Below, piece by piece: positions 40,643 to 49,104 of a DNA stretch of 64,000 nucleotides; the stretch's first letter is position 1, and each line of letters starts with the position of its first letter. The translations under genes were made by a program, and so were the position numbers. The DNA is taken from assembly GCF_900100495.1 (NCBI RefSeq), contig NZ_FNCT01000003.1:166285-230284 (forward strand). Reading direction: 5' to 3'. Under the pieces are notes generated by a model. That model did no database searches. It worked only from the letters and a program-made list of their open reading frames with translations, and was not told the DNA's origin. Source of the DNA: Pseudomonas benzenivorans. Lineage in GTDB: Bacteria; Pseudomonadota; Gammaproteobacteria; Pseudomonadales; Pseudomonadaceae.

Positions 40643-40801
40643 TTACTTGCTGGCAGCCTCGGCAAACACGCGATTTTGACGCTCGGTGGCTTTTTTCAGC
40701 ACGCGCTCATACACACGCTTCTTCTCGCCAGAAGAGGCGTTACGAATGAAATCAGCAAAGGGGGTGGTGGGGACAGTCTTTGCTTTAGTGATACCGAACA
40801 T
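40643..40801 (-). CDS. Small protein encoded after the zeta-like kinase (52 aa)
   Basis: A basic helical 52-residue protein starting MFGITKAKTVPTTPFADFIR and ending RVFAEAASK, too short for routine ORF calling. The ATG lies 2 bp after the stop of the zeta-like gene, so the two are co-translated. Its size and charge would suit an antitoxin or an accessory subunit, but it does not resemble the epsilon antitoxin. The FADFIRNASSGEKKRVYERVL segment looks like one amphipathic helix-turn-helix pair. Confidence 0.65.
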   Translation of the reverse strand: MFGITKAKTVPTTPFADFIRNASSGEKKRVYERVLKKATERQNRVFAEAASK

Positions 40802-40803
40802 GT

Positions 40804-41532
40804 TCAAGCCTCGCTCAAGTCGAGCATCCGCTCTAGGGACGCACGATCATATTTTTCGGCCACATGGTTGTCAATTTGGTCGATATTCGCATGGTATGAG
40901 CGGTGCGAACCGTCATTGTCCTTCTGCAGCAGATCGACCCGGATGGCCTTGCCGAACTGCCGCTTCAAGCGGTTGACCACGTCACGGGCGGCAAAATACT
41001 GCTGGATGAAATGCTCCGGCCGGATGCGCCGCCCTTCAGCCGCCTCGCGAGCGCGGACAAAATCCCACGCCAATTGCGGCTCCTGATACACATACAGTAT
41101 CTGCACAAAACGCTGCTTATCCAGGGAGCGCTGCAGGTTTTTCTCTGCCACCTCGTAGTTCGACAAGGTGCCATCGAGCAAAAAGCTCTGCTTCTGTTTC
41201 AGCGCTAAGTCGTGAATCTTTTCCACCAGAATGGAGACCGCACGCTGGAACAACCAGGAATTGTCGCCGGTATAGCCCGGCAGCTCGCTGCGCAGCTCAT
41301 CCGGGTCGATCCGCAGCACCCGGTTGCCATTCTGCTGGTACAGCTCCAGCAGCTCGATGGAGGTTTCGGTCTTGCCTGCGCCCGGCGAGCCGGCCATAAA
41401 CACCGATACCGGGTCATCCTCTGGGAGAAAGATGGCCGGATCAGTCAGACGCTTGGCGATGGCCTTCTTGTTGGCCTTGGCAAACGCCAGCGCTTCGGCC
41501 TCCAACAGCTTTTCCTGATCCGTAATGCTCAT
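40804..41532 (-). CDS. Zeta-toxin-like kinase
   Basis: 242 residues. Walker A GSPGAGKTETSIELLELY near residue 48, the RIDPDELR segment with the conserved Asp, LLDGTLSN and the later arginine-rich helix are typical of zeta toxins and related P-loop kinases, which phosphorylate UDP-N-acetylglucosamine. It sits between hsdS and hsdR, reading in the same direction. Zeta-like kinases inside hsd operons have been seen in many genomes. Whether this one is toxic or acts on another substrate is not known. Confidence 0.85.
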   Translation of the reverse strand: MSITDQEKLLEAEALAFAKANKKAIAKRLTDPAIFLPEDDPVSVFMAGSPGAGKTETSIELLELYQQNGNRVLRIDPDELRSELPGYTGDNSWLFQRAVSILVEKIHDLALKQKQSFLLDGTLSNYEVAEKNLQRSLDKQRFVQILYVYQEPQLAWDFVRAREAAEGRRIRPEHFIQQYFAARDVVNRLKRQFGKAIRVDLLQKDNDGSHRSYHANIDQIDNHVAEKYDRASLERMLDLSEA

Positions 41533-41542
41533 CCAGGTGCCC

Positions 41543-42769
41543 TTACAGATTGCCGCTGAAGGCTTGGTGCAAAAGGGACTTTTTCAGTTCGTCGAGGGAG
41601 GCGAGTTTTTGCTGGTAGATGGCTTCGAGGCGTTGGGTTTCTTCTTGAAGTGAGTCAAGGGTCAAGGCGATTGCCATTTGCTGAGTGACTGGCGGCCAGT
41701 TAATTTTCATAGGATGAACCTGGTTGCGATTGAGTGCCGGATTTGCAGTGCCGGAGTCCAAGTCCTTCACGTCAAGTCCTGCGAATAAGTAATAGACAAG
41801 TCTCGGATCGTTTCCTTTGAAGTCCTTAACCCAAAGAGTCGTATCGTGTGGCCAGAAATCACGTTCTAAATAAAATACTTTACCTAAAGTTCCTTTTCGC
41901 CCGATCACGACACCTGGAGCTTCCACCATTGCAGTGTCGTGGAAGCTTTTAACGCCACCACTTGAAACAACAGGAACACTACCATCCCGATTCTGTTGGT
42001 CTTTTGTGATATCAAATCCACGCTGAAGCATTATCTGATCACCAACTGTTGTGCGCTGCCACCCATCCCCCTCCTGATTGAAAACGGACTGGAGGTGGCT
42101 GGCGAAGAGTGCTCGGGCATTTTGCAGGTTTTTTTCGGCGTTGGCGCGGGCCTTGGCGATGCCGTCAAAGGCTTCGTCGAGGATGGCGACTATGCGCTGC
42201 TGTTCAGCGCGAGAGGGCACGCAGGCATGAAAGGCCTTGGCCTCGGGGAAGTAAATGGTCTGATGAACAGCGCCGCTGGCAAAGCGAAGAAGATCCGCGC
42301 CTTCGGCCAGAAATAGGTATTGCAGAAACTCAGGCTCCAGCTCTTCGCCACAGATCCAGTTCACGAAATCTTGACTGGTCGCCATTGGCTGAGCCGTGAC
42401 AACGACGTAGCCGACAGACGCGGTACGCGAAAGACAGACCGTTCTTGCTGGAAGTAACCGGGCAGACGAATTTTTGATACCCAACTCGTTCGTCTTCTCG
42501 GCTGTGTCATCAATTGTCCTGCCGTGGTGCGCCTTTGCGTCACGGATGCTTATCCATGGAACAGCACCTCCCCAGTACTCAGGATGTCGCCGACTCGGTG
42601 TATGGCCAGACTCTAGCCTGGCCATATCGCCGAGGGCTCGCCATTGCCAGCCTGTCGGTGGAGTGCATGAGGGCAGCCCAACAGCGAGCGCTAATTTCGG
42701 CGGAATATGGCGAGCAGAGGCTCCTCGCCCCCCCGTGGCGGTAACTTTGCGACTTTCGCTGTCCCTCAC
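41543..42769 (-). CDS. hsdS: Type I restriction-modification specificity subunit S
   Basis: 408 residues with two target-recognition domains: the first about residues 40-190 (GWQWRALGDMARLESGHTPSR...), the second about 225-375 (DGWQRTTVGDQIMLQRGFDITK). Each is followed by a conserved helical spacer (EQQRIVAILDEAFDGIAKA and LTLDSLQEETQRLEAIYQQ). Each target domain sets one half of the bipartite recognition sequence, which cannot be predicted by eye. The start is a GTG that overlaps the hsdM stop (GTGA). Confidence 0.92.
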   Translation of the reverse strand: MRDSESRKVTATGGRGASARHIPPKLALAVGLPSCTPPTGWQWRALGDMARLESGHTPSRRHPEYWGGAVPWISIRDAKAHHGRTIDDTAEKTNELGIKNSSARLLPARTVCLSRTASVGYVVVTAQPMATSQDFVNWICGEELEPEFLQYLFLAEGADLLRFASGAVHQTIYFPEAKAFHACVPSRAEQQRIVAILDEAFDGIAKARANAEKNLQNARALFASHLQSVFNQEGDGWQRTTVGDQIMLQRGFDITKDQQNRDGSVPVVSSGGVKSFHDTAMVEAPGVVIGRKGTLGKVFYLERDFWPHDTTLWVKDFKGNDPRLVYYLFAGLDVKDLDSGTANPALNRNQVHPMKINWPPVTQQMAIALTLDSLQEETQRLEAIYQQKLASLDELKKSLLHQAFSGNL

Positions 42770-44220
42770 AGCAGCCCCCGAATCTTCGCCAGCACTTGTG
42801 CACTCTCCGCGTCCAGCACCGCAATCTCTTCCATAATTGCCAGCGGGCTGCGGTGCGCCACTGCCTCGCCGCCATCGGGGTTCTTTGCCGACAGGTCGTA
42901 GGTCGCGGCGTCGATGCTGGCGACATCAAGGCTCCAGCTCTTCGGCGAGTCGGCAAAGGTCTTTTGCAGTTCGACAAACTCGGCCAGGTCGGCGTCGTTG
43001 AGCGGGTTGGTCTTGCCCATATTGCGGCCGGGGTCGAGTTGGTAGTACCAGACCTTGCGCGTCGGTGCGCCCTTCTCGAGGAACAGCACCACGGTTTTCA
43101 CGCCAGCGCCCTGGAAGGTGCCGCCCGGGCAGTCGAGTACGGTGTGCAGGTTGCAGCTTTCTAGCAGCAGCTTGCGGATGCTCACCGAGGCGTTGTCGCT
43201 GTTGCTGAGAAAGGTGTTCTTGATGACGATGGCGCCCTGACCGCCGGCCTTGAGCATCTTGATAAAGTGCTGGAGGAACAGGAAGGCGGTTTCGCCGGTC
43301 TTGATCGGGAAGTTCTGCTGCACTTCCTTGCGTTCCTTGCCGCCGAAGGGCGGGTTGGCCAGCACGATGTCGAAGCGGTCCTTGTCCTGAACGTCGCTGA
43401 GATTTTCCGCCAGGGTGTTGGTGTGGACGATGTTCGGCGTCTCGATGCCATGCAGGATCATGTTCATGATGGCGATCACGTAGGCCAGGCTCTTCTTCTC
43501 CTTGCCGTAGAAGGTGCGCTTTTGCAGGGTTTCCTGCTGGCGGGTGGTGAGGCCCGGCTGGCTGCTCAGGAAGTCGAAGGCTTCGCAGAGAAAGCCCGCC
43601 GAACCCACGGCGCCGTCATAGATGCGCTGGCCGATCTGCGGCTTGATCACCTGGATCATGGCGCGAATCAATGGGCGCGGGGTGTAGTACTCGCCGCCGT
43701 TGCGCCCGGCGTTGCCCATGTTCTTGATCTTGGCTTCGTAGAGATGGGACAGCTCGTGCTTTTCCGTCTGCGAGCGGAAGCGCAGGCCGTCGACGATCTC
43801 CAGCACTTCGCGCAGGTTGTAGCCGCTCTGTATCTTGTTTTTGATCTCGCCGAAGATCTCGCCGATCTTGTACTGGATGGTGTCTGGGCCGCTGGCTTTC
43901 TGCTTGAAGCCGCGCAGGTAGGGAAACAGCCTGGTGTTGACGAAGTCCTTGAGGTCGTCGCCGGTCAGGGTGCTGTTGTAGTCGATCTCGCCTTTCTCGT
44001 TCTTCGGCGCGGCCCAGCGCTGCCAGCGATACTGCGGTTCAAGAATGGGAATGTAGACATTCCCCTCCAGCTCGGCCTCGGTGGCCTTGTCCTGCTCCAG
44101 GGCATCGAGGTACTTGAGGAACAGCAACCAGGAGGTCTGCTCGGTGTAGTCGAGCTCACTGGTGCAGCCGGCATCCTTGTGCAGGATGTCGTCGATGTTC
44201 TTGAAGGCTTGTTCAAACAT
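42766..44220 (-). CDS. hsdM: Type I restriction-modification methyltransferase subunit M
   Basis: 484 residues. An N-terminal helical HsdM domain (MFEQAFKNIDDILHKDAG...) is followed by an N6-adenine methyltransferase domain. It contains GGEYYTPRPLIRAMIQ, the SAM-binding loop DGAVGSAGFLCEAF and the catalytic motif LANPPFGGKE. First gene of the hsd operon; overlaps hsdS by 4 bp. Confidence 0.95.
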   Translation of the reverse strand: MFEQAFKNIDDILHKDAGCTSELDYTEQTSWLLFLKYLDALEQDKATEAELEGNVYIPILEPQYRWQRWAAPKNEKGEIDYNSTLTGDDLKDFVNTRLFPYLRGFKQKASGPDTIQYKIGEIFGEIKNKIQSGYNLREVLEIVDGLRFRSQTEKHELSHLYEAKIKNMGNAGRNGGEYYTPRPLIRAMIQVIKPQIGQRIYDGAVGSAGFLCEAFDFLSSQPGLTTRQQETLQKRTFYGKEKKSLAYVIAIMNMILHGIETPNIVHTNTLAENLSDVQDKDRFDIVLANPPFGGKERKEVQQNFPIKTGETAFLFLQHFIKMLKAGGQGAIVIKNTFLSNSDNASVSIRKLLLESCNLHTVLDCPGGTFQGAGVKTVVLFLEKGAPTRKVWYYQLDPGRNMGKTNPLNDADLAEFVELQKTFADSPKSWSLDVASIDAATYDLSAKNPDGGEAVAHRSPLAIMEEIAVLDAESAQVLAKIRGLL

Positions 44221-44412
44221 GGGGTACGTCGATTCCTTTCCGGCGAGAAGGCAGGGTTTGCAGGGGCCGCATTATGCGGGGAGCGGGGCGGTTTTTGCAG
44301 CAGATAAACCGGGCGCGACTCAGAAAGTGCGTGGGTCGAGAGCAAATGGCTGACCAGCGCCAATGCAAACTGGCGGTCAAGTGAGGCGCAATTTTGCTGG
44401 AGCCTTGGAGCA

Positions 44413-44850
44413 TCAATTCAAGGCGACCACAGCCCCTTCTGGGATGGAGGCCGGCAAGGCGATCGCCGTGCTCATTGAACGAGGCGAGACCAGTACGCCG
44501 GAGCGCTTCACACCGACCAGCTCAGATTCCGTGGCATCAGAAAGAGCTGCCGGCAACCCTGGAGGGCCGCCTGAGTAGAAGGTGTAACTCCGCCCTGCTG
44601 TGATGTATGTCGAGATGCCGGCCGGCTTTTTGAACCAGGCGGGAAGACTCAATGCGGCATCTGCAGGATTACCGGTGAATGCAGGATTCGCCTTGGCGAA
44701 CTCCGCAGCGGCGGAGCGATACACGAGCAGGCTTTGGCTCAATGTGTCGACGGTGGAATGTTCCGCGGCTGTGATGGCACGGTCATGGGTCTGCATCATC
44801 AGCCCACCTGAGAAGACTAGGGCGACCAGTACAAGCCATAGGATTGGCAT
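44413..44850 (-). CDS. pilM: Type IVB conjugative pilus protein PilM
   Basis: 145 residues starting MPILWLVLVALVFSGGLMMQ, an N-terminal membrane anchor, followed by a periplasmic domain (about residues 30-145). Similar small bitopic proteins called PilM lie next to pilV in R64-type and pKLC102-type pilus clusters. It is the last gene of the operon, 265 bp after pilV. Its role in thin-pilus biogenesis is not well understood. Confidence 0.78.
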   Translation of the reverse strand: MPILWLVLVALVFSGGLMMQTHDRAITAAEHSTVDTLSQSLLVYRSAAAEFAKANPAFTGNPADAALSLPAWFKKPAGISTYITAGRSYTFYSGGPPGLPAALSDATESELVGVKRSGVLVSPRSMSTAIALPASIPEGAVVALN

Positions 44851-45115
44851 TCGCCAGAGCTCCGATTAGAACGCACAGGATTTCAACATACCGCTGAAGT
44901 TCTTGTGCGGGTAATTGCAGACCATTGTCCGCGGACGATAATAGTCCGTACACACAGAATTCCGACCTTTAAAAATACGCCGGACTTTTGAAAAGCAGCG
45001 TAAATCCGAAAGCATGTTAGCGCCGCGGAAAAGTAAATAACCATCCCAATAGTGGCATTTCAGTTACCTCGGTAAATTCAACCTGGTCATATGTGAAATT
45101 CCGCTTGGGGCGTGG

Positions 45116-46540
45116 TCACATATAGCCGACGACGTAGACACGGTACGAGCCGCCGCCGAACAGCTGATTTACCCTGAGTTGGATTGTATTGCTGGGCGTA
45201 TTGAAGGGCAGGAACACCTGGCCGCCACCACCTGCTGAATCGCGGCTTCCGCCGGCTCGTCCAGCGGTGACAACATATTCAGGACTGAAAGTATTTGCGC
45301 GCCCAAAGATTACTGAGTTAGGAGCACCATCTGGATAGGCGATTTCGAACAGGTACTGTAGCTGCACATATTGTGAGCCAGCCGGAGCATCCACCAGCGA
45401 GACCGTTGTCCAACCCACAGCCGAGGAGCCACTGAAAATCAGGCGCGGCGCTTGCATTCTCAGGCTCTGGCCCCCGACTTTGTTCCAGAGACCGGATTGG
45501 CAAGATAGCGTGAGGCCAGCCGCGTTCCGGCCAACTAGACCGTTCGGTGAACAGCCCGCTCCCTCTGTGGCAACCCCACCAAGCTGTAGGTACTCGCCCA
45601 CGTAGGTCCGACCATCTGATCGAACCTCTCCACCGCGCACTTGGCCCCCGGTGTAGATGCTCTTGTTCATCCAGGAGCGCACCCAGGTGCTATCGCTCAT
45701 GTACCAGCCGCCACCCCATTTTTCGCTGTACCAGCCGCCGTCTCCGCGCGTCCTGAACCAGCCCCCGGTGTAGGTTTCGCCGTTTATCTCAGCAGTGACA
45801 CTGGACAGCTTCGTCGTGGCCGTGATGTTGCGTCCGCTGATATCCGCCGAAGTCGTGATGTTGCCGGACGCCGTGATTGCGCCGACCGCGTTGATGTTGT
45901 TGCCGCGCATGCCGAGCGCTGTGTTCATCTCGTTTAGTTCGGGCTTACCAGGCACGGCATTGCGGTACAGGTAATCGTTGGCAATGGCGCCATCCTGAAA
46001 GAACAGAGCGGTAGCGAGTCTTCCGGCACCTGGGGATACGCCAAAGTTGCTCAGTGGCACCTGCCAGGCTGTCCCCTGGGCGACCGCAGTATTCGTTGCA
46101 GAGATGTAGCCGCCCTGAGCGCCGATGATCTGGGCGACGCGACGGATGTCGATCTCTCCGGCTGCAGATCCTCCAGTGGTGATGATCAGGGTTTCCAACT
46201 GGTTGGCCTGGGGCTTGCGGGCCAGGATCCGGTAGTCCTGGCCGTAGATGTTCTTGTCGCTGAAGCCTGCAGGCAGATATTTGGTGTTCTTCAGCATCGC
46301 GATGGTGATCACTGCCGGCGTGGTCGGCCCGGCCGCGGCCAAAACGGCAGCGAAGTTGTCCTTGATGTACTTGCTGCCGGCTTCAGCGACTTTGACCTGC
46401 TGTTGAGCGGCCATCTGCTGGTTCAGCCCATCCAGGTACTCCATGTACAACTGGGTGCCCCTGGCGATAGCAAGAGCGACAACGATCAGCACGACCAGGA
46501 TCTCGATGCTGACGAAGCCGCTGTTTCTCCGTTTGTTCAT
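45116..46540 (-). CDS. pilV: Type IVB pilus minor pilin / tip adhesin PilV
   Basis: 474 residues. The prepilin signal sequence is MNKRRNSGFVSIEILVVLIVV, with the cleavage site before Phe-Val-Ser-Ile-Glu. A long repeat-rich stalk follows (residues 200-330, Gly/Thr/Ser-rich strands such as TGGWFRTRGDGGWYSEK). The C-terminal adhesin domain begins after SCQSGLWN (about residue 350). In R64 the C-terminal part is exchanged by the shufflon and determines which recipient lipopolysaccharide is recognised; the segment junction is discussed under the sfx-like site. The start at 46540 lies 2 bp after pilT. Confidence 0.85.
   Translation of the reverse strand: MNKRRNSGFVSIEILVVLIVVALAIARGTQLYMEYLDGLNQQMAAQQQVKVAEAGSKYIKDNFAAVLAAAGPTTPAVITIAMLKNTKYLPAGFSDKNIYGQDYRILARKPQANQLETLIITTGGSAAGEIDIRRVAQIIGAQGGYISATNTAVAQGTAWQVPLSNFGVSPGAGRLATALFFQDGAIANDYLYRNAVPGKPELNEMNTALGMRGNNINAVGAITASGNITTSADISGRNITATTKLSSVTAEINGETYTGGWFRTRGDGGWYSEKWGGGWYMSDSTWVRSWMNKSIYTGGQVRGGEVRSDGRTYVGEYLQLGGVATEGAGCSPNGLVGRNAAGLTLSCQSGLWNKVGGQSLRMQAPRLIFSGSSAVGWTTVSLVDAPAGSQYVQLQYLFEIAYPDGAPNSVIFGRANTFSPEYVVTAGRAGGSRDSAGGGGQVFLPFNTPSNTIQLRVNQLFGGGSYRVYVVGYM
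45485..45503 (-). repeat. sfx-like recombination site inside pilV
   Basis: Minus-strand TTGCCAATCCGGTCTCTGG matches the 19-bp sfx core of R64 (GTGCCAATCCGGTNNNTGG) at every fixed position but the first. It encodes the SCQSGLWN junction between PilV stalk and adhesin. I found no second copy and no Rci recombinase gene in this window. Confidence 0.65.
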
Positions 46541-46542
46541 GG

Positions 46543-47478
46543 TTACCCCCACAGGCTGGCCCGCTTCTGGCGGACGACGTCCTCTTCAACCAGGTGAATG
46601 TTCTGCCGGCGGATCTTGTCGCGGATCGAAGGCGCATCGCTGCCGGTCAGCAGTAGTGGCTCAGCGATCAGGTGCCTCGCTGTACCGTTCGTGTCCAGGG
46701 CTTGGCAGATGACCGCTTGCAGGCCTTCGGCGACCACTTCGTAAGCGTTTGCCGCCAGCGGCTTGGCCAGAGTGACCAGCTTCTCGATGGCCTGCGCGCC
46801 GGTCTTGGCGTGGATAGTCGCGATCACCAGGTGGCCGTTCAGCGAGGCCTTGCACGCCTGGTAGGCCGTATCCTCATCGCGGATCTCGCCGATCAGCACC
46901 AGGTCGGCGCCGGTGCGCAGCGTGCGTGTGAGCGCTTCTGAATAGCCGCCTGAGCGCCTCGAGGTCTTCACCTGGATGCAGCGACCGATGCCGTGCTGCC
47001 CGTTCAGGTTCGTTTCCTGCGGATCTTCGACGGCGAAGCCGATACCGCCGTGGCGCTTCAGGCGCTCGACGATCAGGGAGGCGGCAGTCGAGGTCTTGCC
47101 GGTGGCCATGTCACCGCAGATCAGCACCAGTCCCTGCAGGTTGTGAGCCAGCAGCGCGTTGACCACCTCCTGGGGAAACCCCAGCAGATTGAAATCCCGT
47201 ATCTGGGCGTTCGACTTGCGAAGGACGAAGATGCTGCCGGAGAAAGCATTATCGAGCTGCGTCACCCGAAGAATGACCCCGTCGACCACCAGCGCAAACT
47301 CGGGGTCTTGGCCTTCATGGTAGGTCGATTGGCACTGCAGTCGCAACGCTTCGACCTCTTCTGCCCAAGGGGCAGGAACCGGCACCCTGCGGGAGCCGGC
47401 ACCCTGGAGGCCTTTCACATCCGCGAAATCGTCTCCCAGGTACAGGTCGATGAAGTCAGCGGCGGTAATCAAACTCAC
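46543..47478 (-). CDS. pilT: PilT, pilus retraction-type ATPase
   Basis: 311 residues of the GspE/PilT superfamily. Walker A is ICGDMATGKTSTAASLIVE, the Asp box/Walker B region is LVLIGEIRDEDTAYQACKA, and the His box is GHLVIATIHAKTG. The start is GTG at 47478, overlapping the pilS stop (GTGA). The ORF is longer upstream, but those residues are in pilS and lack family similarity. Confidence 0.85.
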   Translation of the reverse strand: MSLITAADFIDLYLGDDFADVKGLQGAGSRRVPVPAPWAEEVEALRLQCQSTYHEGQDPEFALVVDGVILRVTQLDNAFSGSIFVLRKSNAQIRDFNLLGFPQEVVNALLAHNLQGLVLICGDMATGKTSTAASLIVERLKRHGGIGFAVEDPQETNLNGQHGIGRCIQVKTSRRSGGYSEALTRTLRTGADLVLIGEIRDEDTAYQACKASLNGHLVIATIHAKTGAQAIEKLVTLAKPLAANAYEVVAEGLQAVICQALDTNGTARHLIAEPLLLTGSDAPSIRDKIRRQNIHLVEEDVVRQKRASLWG

Positions 47479-47996
47479 GAAGAGATGGTCCAGGTGATCG
47501 TGTTGGCGGAGCTGCTGCAAGCAGTGGTCGCGGACACGGTGGTCACTTCGCCACTCACTGCGCTGCCGCTGTTGATCTTCGTCTGCTCGTACTGGTTCTT
47601 CGCCACGCGGGTGGCCAGTGCGATGCACGCGTCCTTCGGCAGGCTGGAGCTGGTGATGGCGAATCCCATACCGGTGGAAGCCACAGTGACGGAGCCGCCG
47701 TAGACGTTGTAGAGAACCCCGGAGACCACGCTCATGTTCTTCGGCACACCATTGACGGCAATCAGGCTCGGTACCAGGTTGGTGCCACTGGTGCCATAGC
47801 CGTTAGAGCCTTTCAGCGCGCGGGTGTTGGTGGTCAAGGTTGCGAGGTTGCTCTGCTCTTCGCTGACGTTCGACGAACCGAACAGGCCTGCGCCGCGGGA
47901 GACGGCAAGCCCGATGCCGATGGCGACGATGATCAGCACGATCACCGCCTCGATGGAGATGAAGCCGTGTTGCTTGTGCGAGTGTTTCCTTTGCAT
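47475..47996 (-). CDS. pilS: PilS, major type IVB prepilin
   Basis: 173 residues starting MQRKHSHKQHGFISIEAVIV. The class III-like signal is cleaved after the Gly before Phe-Ile-Ser-Ile-Glu, with the long hydrophobic helix VIVLIIVAIGIGLAVSRG directly behind. The C-terminal globular half has two Cys residues (KDACIAL and TACSSS) able to form the usual disulphide. The start was set at 47996, behind a GAGGA ribosome binding site. It is the structural subunit of the thin conjugative pilus; the peptidase PilU is not in this window. Confidence 0.85.
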   Translation of the reverse strand: MQRKHSHKQHGFISIEAVIVLIIVAIGIGLAVSRGAGLFGSSNVSEEQSNLATLTTNTRALKGSNGYGTSGTNLVPSLIAVNGVPKNMSVVSGVLYNVYGGSVTVASTGMGFAITSSSLPKDACIALATRVAKNQYEQTKINSGSAVSGEVTTVSATTACSSSANTITWTISS

Positions 47997-48021
47997 CTGT
48001 GGTTCCTCATAGGGGCAGGGG

Positions 48022-49104
48022 TTATTTCTGGATGCCGGTGCGCACAATGGCTTCCATCTCGTAGGAACCGAGAAGGACCAGGATCATCATGGCGCCTACA
48101 AGCAGGAGCGAGATGTTGCGGATCAGGCTGGCGGCGACAGCCACCTGCTTGAGGCTGTTCTCCAGCCAGCGGGAGCTGAAGCGCATGGCGGCTTCGGCGA
48201 AGCCTTTGCGGCTGGCTAGCACACACAGGAACTGGATCGCCTGCTTGTCGGGGAATTCGTGCCCGGCATTCTTCAAGGCCTGGCCGAAGTTCTGGCCCAG
48301 GCCAACGCCGTAACGGGTCGCCTCGACTCGCTGCTTCAACCAGGGATTGGCCGTGCGACTCAGCATCTGCAGGCTGTCGTAGGGCTTGATGCCGGCGCGC
48401 AGCATGACGGCGACGTTGAGCAGGAATGTGGTGCCTTGCAGGGTCCTGTAGATGGACCAGGGCGGCATACGATCCAGAGCCACCCGGCCGGGGCCGGTGT
48501 AATAGGGCATGGACCAGAAGATTAGGATCAGCAGCAGGATGAAACCGACCAGGAAGTAGATGCCCTGGCCTGTCACGAAGTTGGCGATCTCGTAGAGCAG
48601 CGCCGCCGTGCCCGTCCAGGAGCGCGGATCGCTCATCCTAGCCATGTTCGGCACCATCTTGTAGGAGATGACGCCAAGCAGGTAGGCCAGCAGCGCCCAG
48701 AGCAGGGCGGGGTAGAAGGTAGCGCCAATCACCGAGGACAGGATCTTTCCGCGCGCCTCGATGAGGCGCACGCAGTCATTCAGCGAGCCGATCAAATCGC
48801 CGCTCTCCTCGCCTGCGTCGATCAGCGCCCGCTCCTGGGAGGGCAGCCAGTTCGTCATGGCGTCGGCCAGCCCCTTGCCATTCGAAACCCCCATGAAGGC
48901 TTCCCGGCTGGCCAGGGCGATCGGGTGCTGCTTCTGCTTGCCGCCGTCGCTGTAGATGCCATGGACCTCGCGCACAGCGTCGTTAAGCTGCACGCCGTTC
49001 TCCAGCAGGGTCGCCATGCTTTCGTAGAATTGCAGGCGCTCCTTGGCGCCGAACTGGGTGCTGTACCAGCGCTCCTGCAGATCGTTCCAGGCGTCAGCCA
49101 GCAT
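48022..49104 (-). CDS. pilR: PilR, inner-membrane platform protein
   Basis: 360 residues of the GspF/PilC family. Two related halves contain the T2SF cytoplasmic domains (for example LLENGVQLNDAVREVHGI and MLRAGIKPYDSLQMLSRT) and three membrane segments (about residues 140-160, 190-215 and near the C-terminus). It anchors the pilus assembly ATPase in the inner membrane. The ATG overlaps the end of pilQ by one base. Confidence 0.88.
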   Translation of the reverse strand: MLADAWNDLQERWYSTQFGAKERLQFYESMATLLENGVQLNDAVREVHGIYSDGGKQKQHPIALASREAFMGVSNGKGLADAMTNWLPSQERALIDAGEESGDLIGSLNDCVRLIEARGKILSSVIGATFYPALLWALLAYLLGVISYKMVPNMARMSDPRSWTGTAALLYEIANFVTGQGIYFLVGFILLLILIFWSMPYYTGPGRVALDRMPPWSIYRTLQGTTFLLNVAVMLRAGIKPYDSLQMLSRTANPWLKQRVEATRYGVGLGQNFGQALKNAGHEFPDKQAIQFLCVLASRKGFAEAAMRFSSRWLENSLKQVAVAASLIRNISLLLVGAMMILVLLGSYEMEAIVRTGIQK

